A stretch of DNA of 6,101 bases, from assembly GCA_024763185.1 (NCBI GenBank), contig JANTFY010000147.1:1-6101 (forward strand), read 5' to 3'. This DNA comes from Gammaproteobacteria bacterium. Its GTDB lineage: Bacteria > Pseudomonadota > Gammaproteobacteria > GCA-001735895. How positions within the stretch are numbered: the stretch's first letter is position 1; the number at the start of each line of letters is the position of its first letter. Position numbers and translations under genes: made by a program. Shown here piece after piece: positions 1-4,892 of this stretch. The notes beneath the pieces are model-generated. The model was not told the DNA's origin. It saw only the letters and a list, made by a program, of their open reading frames with translations, and made no database searches.

Positions 1-341
1 ACAAATTCGGGTTTTTTTACCGCCTGGGTACCGATAATGACATACTCAACTCCGGCGGCCAGATAGGCCTCAACGGTTTCCACCTTGCGGATGCCACCTC
101 CGATTTGTATGGGTAAATCCGGATAGGCGGCCGAGATACTTTCAATCACGTCCGCATTGACCGGTTCACCCTCGAAGGCACCATCCAGGTCGACCATGTG
201 CAAGCGCTGGGCACCTTGCTCCATCCATTTACCAGCCATCGCCACCGGATCATCGGAAAATACGGTGGTATCTTCCATATCCCCCTGGCGCAGGCGAACA
301 CATTGGCCCTGTTTCAAATCAATTGCCGGTATAAGGATCAT
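1..341 (-). CDS. hisA: HisA, ProFAR isomerase (partial, C-terminus outside window)
   Basis: HisA is the cytoplasmic (beta/alpha)8-barrel isomerase that converts ProFAR to PRFAR, the fourth step of histidine synthesis. The first 113 codons are visible and read MILIPAIDLKQGQCVRL at the N-terminus, with the family's catalytic Asp at residue 8. HMVDLDGAFEG follows near residue 50, and the phosphate-binding strand IQIGGGIR and the segment VEYVIIGTQAV come later. The second catalytic Asp (near residue 130 in the family) lies beyond the left edge. The ATG at 339-341 shares an ATGA with the hisH stop, and a GGA-containing purine stretch (acggaaaagt) sits just before it, so the start is well supported. 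hisF probably follows outside the window, since HisF partners HisH. The identity is close to certain; only completeness is unknown. Confidence 0.96.
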   Translation of the reverse strand, partial: MILIPAIDLKQGQCVRLRQGDMEDTTVFSDDPVAMAGKWMEQGAQRLHMVDLDGAFEGEPVNADVIESISAAYPDLPIQIGGGIRKVETVEAYLAAGVEYVIIGTQAVKKPEF

Positions 342-985
342 ACTTTTCCGTCCCACTGAACAAAATTGGATAATAACTGCAAGCCTGCATCGGCACTTTT
401 CTCCGGGTGGCACTGCAGGGCAAAAACATTGTCTTTGGCGATGGCGCAGGTAAACGATTTTCCGTAATGGCAATGGCCTGTTTCCAGGTCAGGGCTCTCG
501 GTCTCCAGATAATAACTGTGCACAAAGTAAAAACGGCTGTTATTCTCGATATTGTTCCATAACGGGTGTGAACGGGTTTGTTGAACCTGGTTCCAGCCCA
601 TATGCGGCACCTTTAGCTTTTCACCGTTTTCATCGCTCAGATGATTACCGAAATAACGCACTTCACCGGGATACAGGCCAAGGCATTGCGTTCCGCCGTT
701 TTCTTCACTGGCGTGCACCAGTACCTGCATGCCCATGCAAATTCCGAGAAAGGGCTTGTTACGCGCCGACTCTAAAATAGTTTCACGCAAATCATGTTCA
801 TCAATGGCGCGCATGCAATCCCGGGCTGCACCCTGACCCGGAAAAACGACCTTGTCAGCTTGCGCCACCTGCTGCGCTGAAGAGGTCAGAATCACCTTCT
901 GGTTTTTATCGATGACATGCTCCAGTGCCTTGGTCACCGAACGCAGGTTACCCATACTATAATCAACGACAGCAATGGTTTGCAT
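338..985 (-). CDS. hisH: HisH, glutamine amidotransferase subunit of IGP synthase
   Basis: HisH is a class I glutaminase. It releases ammonia from glutamine and channels it to HisF, which turns PRFAR into imidazole glycerol phosphate and AICAR. The 215-residue product has the usual family length. The visible triad is Cys83 in GICMGMQ, His193 and Glu195 in QCHPEKS. The PGQGA oxyanion-strand segment lies near 49-53 and the conserved PHMGWNQV near 127-134. The N-terminus (IAVVDYSMGNLRSV) is typical, so the ATG at 983-985 is the right start. It begins 3 bp after the hisB stop and ends in an ATGA overlap with hisA. No strong ribosome site of its own is visible, which suggests translation coupled to hisB. 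No key residue is missing. Confidence 0.97.
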   Translation of the reverse strand: MQTIAVVDYSMGNLRSVTKALEHVIDKNQKVILTSSAQQVAQADKVVFPGQGAARDCMRAIDEHDLRETILESARNKPFLGICMGMQVLVHASEENGGTQCLGLYPGEVRYFGNHLSDENGEKLKVPHMGWNQVQQTRSHPLWNNIENNSRFYFVHSYYLETESPDLETGHCHYGKSFTCAIAKDNVFALQCHPEKSADAGLQLLSNFVQWDGKV

Positions 986-988
986 GGA

Positions 989-1582
989 TTACAAAGAACC
1001 TTTGGTGGAAGGAATGACACCGGACATGCGTTCATCCGCACTTACCGCCATACGTACGGCCCGGCCAAACGCCTTGAAAACTGTCTCAGCAATATGATGA
1101 GCATTTTCGCCATGCAGATTATCGATATGCAAAGTGGCCAGGGCATGATTGACAAAGCCCTGGAAAAATTCATGAATCAGGTCGACATCAAAGTTGCCGA
1201 TCCGTTCGCGCGGATAACTCACCCGGTACTCGATGCCGGGTCGCCCGGAAAAATCGATAACAACTCTAGATAAGGCTTCATCCAGGGGCACGTAGGCAAA
1301 ACCATAACGCTGAATACCTTTTTTATCTCTCAATGCCTGTGCAAATGCCTGCCCCAGCGTAATGCCGATATCCTCGGCGGTATGATGATCATCAATATGC
1401 AGGTCGCCACTGGCTTTAATATCCAGATCAATCAGGCCGTGACGGGCAATCTGATCGAGCATATGCTCGAGAAAGGGAATACCGGTATCAAAACTGGACT
1501 GACCTTGACCGTCCAGGTTCACACTGACAGTGATCTGCGTTTCGAGGGTATCGCGGGTTACCGTGGCCTTACGTTCAGACAT
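989..1582 (-). CDS. hisB: HisB, imidazoleglycerol-phosphate dehydratase (monofunctional)
   Basis: This enzyme dehydrates imidazole glycerol phosphate to imidazole-acetol phosphate, the sixth step of histidine synthesis, using a Mn-histidine site in a 24-meric cytoplasmic enzyme. The 197-residue product is the stand-alone form. It lacks the N-terminal HAD phosphatase domain that is fused to HisB in enterobacteria, so histidinol-phosphatase must be encoded elsewhere. Visible metal-binding signatures are FLEHM at 38-42, IDDHHTAED at 63-71, HEFF near 137-140 and GENAHHIAE at 158-166; the C-terminus PSTKGSL is also typical. A weak purine stretch (gaagaa) precedes the ATG. The gene follows an 88-bp gap after the hydrolase gene, the widest in the cluster, so a separate promoter is possible, although I see no convincing -35/-10 pair there. 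Confidence 0.97.
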   Translation of the reverse strand: MSERKATVTRDTLETQITVSVNLDGQGQSSFDTGIPFLEHMLDQIARHGLIDLDIKASGDLHIDDHHTAEDIGITLGQAFAQALRDKKGIQRYGFAYVPLDEALSRVVIDFSGRPGIEYRVSYPRERIGNFDVDLIHEFFQGFVNHALATLHIDNLHGENAHHIAETVFKAFGRAVRMAVSADERMSGVIPSTKGSL

Positions 1583-1639
1583 TCGTTATTTCTTCAGCTG
1601 TTTGATATGTTTTAAAAAGGTTGCTGATAATAATGCGCC

Positions 1640-1659
1640 GGGGCATAAAAATATACCCC
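1640..1659 (-). other. Hairpin-forming inverted repeat between the hydrolase gene and hisB
   Basis: Read on the minus strand, an 8-bp stem (GGGGUAUA with UAUGCCCC, one G-U wobble) closes a UUUU loop. It lies 12 bp after the hydrolase stop. There is no downstream run of U, so it is not a standard intrinsic terminator. It could stabilise or process the mRNA, act as a leaky stop before hisB, or be chance. The surrounding interval 1583-1670 shows no clear promoter. Confidence 0.3.
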
Positions 1660-1670
1660 AATGCAACGCC

Positions 1671-2435
1671 TCATTTTAATTTTTCAAGCCAATCGGCAAT
1701 AGTTTCCAGCAAGGGTTCACCCATATCGGTAAAGTAATGGTTGGCTTCGGCTATCTTAACCTGGGTAAATTGATGGTTGCCCTGCGCCGACATCAGCCGG
1801 GCTCGCTCCCCGGCCAGACGTTTAACCGCAGGGAAATCCTCTGCACCATAGATATCCAGCATCGGCTTTTTCATCTGCTCAAGCGGGAATGATTTGCGCA
1901 TCGGTTGTTTATAATCGGTTGCGCCCATACCGATGCCGACAAAGGCATCAAAATCTTTTTCACCGCGTTCCCTTACATACTGCATCGCCATGTGGGCACC
2001 GCAGCTGTGCGCTATCAGGATGATTTTTTTATTGCCCTGCTGCTTAAGGAAATCAATGGCCGCATCAATGCGCGGGGTAGCCTCGCTGAATACAGGCACA
2101 TAATCATAATACTTTGCCGTTTTCTCCAGCACCGGCAGTTGAATCGACAGGCTGTTCCAGCCCTCTTCGACCAAACCCACCCGCAACGGATTAACAACAT
2201 CGGCCCAGTCAGGGTGGAATCCCCGCCCATGCAAGATCAACACCGCACCACTGGCCTCATCGGCCTCGGTATAAATCGATAGAAACTCGTGCCCATCAGC
2301 GCTCAGCATTTCAGCATCACCATCCAGAATGGAATCGACTATCTCATCCATCAGGCGTTGCTCGCGCGCCAGGTCTGAGCTCACGGCCATACTGCTGTTA
2401 ATCAACAGCAGTAATAACAGGCTTATTCTAATCAT
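1671..2435 (-). CDS. Exported alpha/beta hydrolase, DUF3530-like
   Basis: A 254-residue protein with a probable Sec signal: positively charged MIR, a leucine-rich core, and a possible cut after the small residues near 17-20 (MAVSS). It is therefore likely periplasmic, or a lipid-free secreted protein, as there is no lipobox Cys. The rest fits an alpha/beta-hydrolase fold: HGRG oxyanion motif at 69-72, nucleophile elbow AHSCG with Ser144, probable acid Asp200 in DIYGAEDFP, and His233 in EANHYF. The dipeptide before the serine is AH rather than the common G-x, a tolerated small-residue variant. The pattern most resembles the DUF3530 hydrolases of gammaproteobacteria, which have no settled substrate; a dienelactone-hydrolase-like esterase is the alternative. 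AGGAGAG about nine bases before the ATG supports the start. It lies 17 bp after dtd and before the his genes, with no obvious functional link to either. Confidence 0.8.
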   Translation of the reverse strand: MIRISLLLLLLINSSMAVSSDLAREQRLMDEIVDSILDGDAEMLSADGHEFLSIYTEADEASGAVLILHGRGFHPDWADVVNPLRVGLVEEGWNSLSIQLPVLEKTAKYYDYVPVFSEATPRIDAAIDFLKQQGNKKIILIAHSCGAHMAMQYVRERGEKDFDAFVGIGMGATDYKQPMRKSFPLEQMKKPMLDIYGAEDFPAVKRLAGERARLMSAQGNHQFTQVKIAEANHYFTDMGEPLLETIADWLEKLK

Positions 2436-2452
2436 TTGTACTCTCTCCTAAA

Positions 2453-2890
2453 TTATGACTGCAATATGAAGGTAACAGGCCCATCATTTTGCAGATAAAC
2501 CTGCATATCAGCAGCAAATTCACCGCTGGCTACCTCGGCATGATTTTGTTTTGCCTGTTGTACCATAAATTGAAATAAACTTTCCCCCAATGCAGGCGTT
2601 GCCGCGGTAGTGAAGCTGGGCCGGCGACCTCGTGTGGTGTCCGCTGCCAGGGTAAATTGGGGCACCAGTAACAGTCCACCCTGAATTTCCTGCAAACAAA
2701 GATTCATTTTATCCTGTGCATCAGAAAACATTCGATAACCCAGTATGCGCTCAAGCTGGCGTACCACGCAGGCCTCATCATCGCCGGGCTCAAATCCGGC
2801 GAAAACCAGCACGCCCTGATCAATCTGACCCACGGTTTGCTGATTAATTTCAACCCGGGCCTGTTTAACTCTCTGCAACAGCGAAATCAT
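2453..2890 (-). CDS. dtd: D-aminoacyl-tRNA deacylase
   Basis: Dtd hydrolyses the ester of tRNAs mischarged with D-amino acids (and glycine on tRNA-Ala), a cytoplasmic chiral proofreading step. At 145 residues it equals the E. coli protein in length. Visible features are the N-terminal MISLLQRVKQARVE, GYRMFSDAQDKMNL near 51-64, the active-site block QFTLAADTTRGRRPSF from 78 to 93 with Thr80, FAADMQV at 125-131, and NDGPVTF with the Gly137-Pro138 pair that forms the cis-Pro chiral filter in the family. The usual SQFTL motif reads PQFTL here (Pro77). The start overlaps the pip stop by ATGA and lacks its own clear ribosome site, so translation is probably coupled to pip. It is followed closely by the exported hydrolase gene. 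Confidence 0.96.
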   Translation of the reverse strand: MISLLQRVKQARVEINQQTVGQIDQGVLVFAGFEPGDDEACVVRQLERILGYRMFSDAQDKMNLCLQEIQGGLLLVPQFTLAADTTRGRRPSFTTAATPALGESLFQFMVQQAKQNHAEVASGEFAADMQVYLQNDGPVTFILQS

Positions 2891-3831
2891 GACAGGATGC
2901 GTATCATCGCCCGGGTACTGTCGATCAAAGCCTTGCTGATGCCCGGTTCCGAGACTGCATGGCCGGCATCAGGCACTATTCTTAGCTGGCTTTGCGGCCA
3001 CCGTTCATGCAGTTCTATTGCCTGGTCAATCGGGCAGATGACATCATAGCGACCATGCACAATAAAACCCGGTATGTGCCTGATTTTATCCACATTGATT
3101 AACAGTTGATTATCACTAAAAAAACAGTCATTGATAAAATAATGACATTCTATACGTGCAATACTTAACGCCATATGCGGATCGGCAAAATAGTTCAGTA
3201 CCGCATTGTCAGACCTGAGCGTGGCCGTACTGCCCTCCCAAATAGACCAGGCCTTGGCTGCCGCCATGCGCTCCAGTTCATTTTCACCGGTCAGCAAGGC
3301 ATAATAAGACTCGATCAAATTGTCCCGTTGGGCTTCCGGGATGGGGGCAAGAAAAGCCTTCCAGGCTTCTGGAAACAACCTTGAGGTACCGCTCTGGTAA
3401 AACCAGTTTATATCCTGCCGGCGACACAGGAAAATGCCCCTTAATATCAACCCAAGTACCTTTTGCGGATGCGATTCGGCATAAGCCAGTGCCAGGGTTG
3501 AACCCCAGGAACCGCCGAACAGCACCCAGCGCTCGATATTGAGATGCTGGCGAATTTTTTCCAGGTCATCAATCAGGTGTTGCGAGGTATTTTCCTGCAG
3601 ACTGGCATGGGGTCTTGATTGACCACAACCGCGCTGATCAAACAGAATAATGCGGTATTGCTCTGGATCGAAATAACGTCGATGCGCAGGCCCGCAACTG
3701 GCACCCGGCCCGCCATGGATAAAAACCACGGGAATACCCTGAGGATTGCCACTCTCTTCCACATACAGCTCATGCACATCCGAAACCCGCAGGTGAAATT
3801 GATTATCCGGTTTTATGGCTGGATAGAGCAT
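2887..3831 (-). CDS. pip: Proline iminopeptidase (S33 family)
   Basis: Pip is a serine aminopeptidase that removes N-terminal proline from peptides, usually in the cytoplasm. The 314-residue product has the S33-family layout: HGGPG oxyanion motif at 39-43, FDQRGCGQSRPH near 64-75, nucleophile elbow GGSWGS with Ser108, a helical cap from about 135 to 235, acid Asp263 in HGRYDVICP and His291 in DAGHA. The cap carries WSIWE (Glu199) and IECHYF (Glu228), the motifs with the acidic residues that in the Serratia-type enzyme hold the substrate's free amino end; this favours true proline iminopeptidase over a general esterase. No signal peptide is seen. AAGGA lies just upstream of the ATG. It is the first gene of the leftward cluster, and a perfect inverted repeat sits directly before its ribosome site. 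Confidence 0.94.
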   Translation of the reverse strand: MLYPAIKPDNQFHLRVSDVHELYVEESGNPQGIPVVFIHGGPGASCGPAHRRYFDPEQYRIILFDQRGCGQSRPHASLQENTSQHLIDDLEKIRQHLNIERWVLFGGSWGSTLALAYAESHPQKVLGLILRGIFLCRRQDINWFYQSGTSRLFPEAWKAFLAPIPEAQRDNLIESYYALLTGENELERMAAAKAWSIWEGSTATLRSDNAVLNYFADPHMALSIARIECHYFINDCFFSDNQLLINVDKIRHIPGFIVHGRYDVICPIDQAIELHERWPQSQLRIVPDAGHAVSEPGISKALIDSTRAMIRILS

Positions 3832-3841
3832 ACTTTTTCCT

Positions 3842-3859
3842 TGTAGGAATTATCCTACA
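3842..3859. promoter_or_regulatory. Perfect 18-bp inverted repeat, GacA/UvrY-box-like or pip operator
   Basis: TGTAGGA-ATTA-TCCTACA has perfect 7-bp arms, starting 11 bp upstream of the pip ATG. Written as TGTAGG-N6-CCTACA it differs from the known GacA-type activator box TGTAAG-N6-CTTACA by one symmetric base change per arm. Its centre is about 90 bp upstream of the predicted small-RNA start. On the minus strand it also covers a weak -10 candidate for pip (ATAATT at 3848-3853, with TGTTGA 17 bp upstream), so an operator controlling pip is the competing reading. As RNA in the pip leader it could also fold as a hairpin. Confidence 0.5.
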
Positions 3860-3903
3860 TAAATCATTAATCAACACTTACGGAGCCCGACACTAACAAC
3901 TCT

Positions 3904-3934
3904 TTGAGTGCTCAGCTTTGCATGCGAATATAAT
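3904..3934 (+). promoter_or_regulatory. Predicted promoter of the small RNA
   Basis: A perfect TATAAT lies at 3929-3934. The best -35 match is TTGAGT at 3904-3909, but the 19-bp spacer is longer than ideal. A good -10 with a poor -35 would fit an activator-dependent sigma-70 promoter. Start of transcription is expected near 3940-3942, just before the first GGA hairpin. No protein start with a ribosome site follows. Confidence 0.5.
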
Positions 3935-3939
3935 CCCAC

Positions 3940-4091
3940 GTTCTATGGATAGAGCCCAAAAAGGAAGTGAACCGCTTAAGCAGGGTTGCTTAATCAGGAA
4001 GGCACTATCTCAGGGATGTAAAACTAAGTCAATCACGGGCCAGGATGCTCAATACCAGCCTCAATCATGGATTCGATTGAGGCTTTTTTTT
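3940..4091 (+). ncRNA. Candidate CsrA/RsmA-sequestering small RNA (CsrB/RsmZ type)
   Basis: About 150 nt between a TATAAT element and a strong terminator hold six GGA motifs: at 3947, 3963, 3997, 4014, 4043 and 4069. Their contexts are AUGGAU, AAGGAAG, CAGGAAG, CAGGGAUG, CAGGAUG and AUGGAUU; CAGGAUG is the classic CsrB repeat. Three can lie in hairpin loops: UGGA closed by 3940-3945/3950-3955, CAGGAU closed by 4037-4040/4047-4050, and the terminator loop 4067-4074. A further perfect stem (TTAAGCA/TGCTTAA, 3976-3993) has a GGGU loop. GGA-bearing loops are how CsrB, RsmY and RsmZ titrate CsrA/RsmA. The GacA-like box upstream strengthens the case. The function is inferred; a leader or attenuator of the following ttcA-like gene is the main alternative. 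A 6S RNA is unlikely because no long closing stem joins the two ends. Confidence 0.5.
4058..4091 (+). terminator. Strong intrinsic terminator of the small RNA
   Basis: A perfect 9-bp stem (GCCTCAATC at 4058-4066, GATTGAGGC at 4075-4083) closes an 8-nt loop containing ATGGATT and is followed at once by eight T residues (4084-4091). It lies upstream of the ttcA-like gene, not after any protein gene, so it must end a short non-coding or leader transcript. The GGA in its loop resembles the terminator-proximal CsrA sites seen in CsrB-type RNAs. Confidence 0.88.
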
Positions 4092-4096
4092 GCCTG

Positions 4097-4114
4097 CAAT
4101 AATCCCTATTATTG
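4097..4114. repeat. Perfect AT-rich inverted repeat before the ttcA-like gene
   Basis: CAATAAT-CCCT-ATTATTG has perfect 7-bp arms and sits between the small-RNA terminator and the ttcA-like start. It contains -10-like hexamers (AATAAT, TATTAT), so it may be part of that gene's promoter, an operator, or a weak second hairpin followed by a T-run at 4119-4125. No convincing -35 partner is seen. Confidence 0.4.
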
Positions 4115-4138
4115 CGTCCTTTTTTAAGCGCTCTCAGG

Positions 4139-4870
4139 ATGTTTGCAAAACCCCCGAAAAAAATTCTGCGACTGGCCGGCAGGGCTATCGCTGATTTTGA
4201 CATGATCCGCCCGCATGACCGCATCCTGATTGCGGTCAGTGGTGGCAAGGATTCATTATCCTTGATGCACGTCCTGAATCACTTCCAGCGCCACGCGCCG
4301 ATTGACTTTGACATCGGCGCCATCACTATCGATCCGCAAAGCGATGACTTTGATCCCTCGCCACTTAAAGACAGCATGGCAGAGCTGGGCGTGGATTATC
4401 ATTATGTCAGTGAACCGGTTGTTGAGCTGGCGCAAAAACACATGAAAAAAGATTCATTCTGTGCCTTTTGCTCGCGCATGCGCCGTGGCTTAATGTATAA
4501 AACCGCTCGCGCCGCCAACTATAACGTCATTGCCCTGGGTCAACATCTCGACGATCTGGCCGAGAGTTTCTTGATGTCAGCTTTTCACGGTGGGCGACTG
4601 AAAACCATGAAGGCCCATTATCGCAATGATGACGGAGATTTGCGTATCATCCGCCCACTGGTGTACGTGCGCGAAAGACAGTTGCGAGATTTCGCCGGTT
4701 CTGCCGGGCTACCCGTCATCGAAGACAATTGTCCGGCCTGTTTTGCCAAACCGACCCAACGTGAAAGTATGAAGCAATTACTGGCACGGCAGGAAGCCGA
4801 TTACCCCAACACCTTTAAAACCCTGATTTCCACCCTGGCGCCGCTGATGCGCGAAGGCTTGCCTGATTAA
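4139..4870 (+). CDS. TtcA-family PP-loop protein (tRNA 2-thiocytidine synthesis-like), short form
   Basis: TtcA enzymes are cytoplasmic ATP-dependent thiolases that use an Fe-S cluster to convert tRNA cytidine 32 to 2-thiocytidine. From this ATG the product has 243 residues. It shows RAIADFDMI and the PP-loop SGGKDS at 34-39, the cluster pair CAFC (Cys108, Cys111) followed by SRMRRGLMY, GQHLDDLAE near 134-142, and IRPLVYVRE. The cysteines of NCPAC (198 and 201) sit where TtcA has its third cluster ligand. It is shorter than E. coli TtcA (about 311 residues), which carries a C-terminal extension missing here, so it is a related subfamily and the tRNA target is uncertain. A TTG at 4112 would add nine residues, but it overlaps an inverted repeat and has no ribosome site; the ATG has only a very close AGG. 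The gene stands alone and converges with trkH. Confidence 0.85.
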   Translation: MFAKPPKKILRLAGRAIADFDMIRPHDRILIAVSGGKDSLSLMHVLNHFQRHAPIDFDIGAITIDPQSDDFDPSPLKDSMAELGVDYHYVSEPVVELAQKHMKKDSFCAFCSRMRRGLMYKTARAANYNVIALGQHLDDLAESFLMSAFHGGRLKTMKAHYRNDDGDLRIIRPLVYVRERQLRDFAGSAGLPVIEDNCPACFAKPTQRESMKQLLARQEADYPNTFKTLISTLAPLMREGLPD

Positions 4871-4892
4871 ACCCCGACACCCTTGAATTTCG

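Noticed and set aside
917..1273. Plus-strand open frame of 118 codons opposite hisH/hisB
   Set aside because: Antisense to two unmistakable his genes; no ribosome site or family resemblance.
3940..4091. 6S RNA or riboswitch at the small-RNA locus
   Set aside because: The 5' and 3' ends do not pair into the long closing stem of 6S RNA, and no known riboswitch core was recognised.
4112..4114. TTG as the start of the ttcA-like gene
   Set aside because: It lies within a perfect inverted repeat with no ribosome site; the ATG at 4139 is preferred, although the choice is not certain.
3918..4127. Open frame of 69 codons on the plus strand across the candidate small RNA
   Set aside because: It reads straight through the terminator stem and T-tract, has no ribosome site, and its composition is unlike a protein family; an ATG at 3945 in the same frame lies inside the first hairpin.
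4033..4248. Minus-strand open frame opposite the terminator and the ttcA-like N-terminus
   Set aside because: It is the antisense shadow of a clearly conserved PP-loop coding region and has no recognisable motif.
4871..4892. Bidirectional terminator between the ttcA-like gene and trkH
   Set aside because: The 22-bp convergent gap shows no inverted repeat or T-tract; ends probably lie within the coding regions or are factor-dependent.
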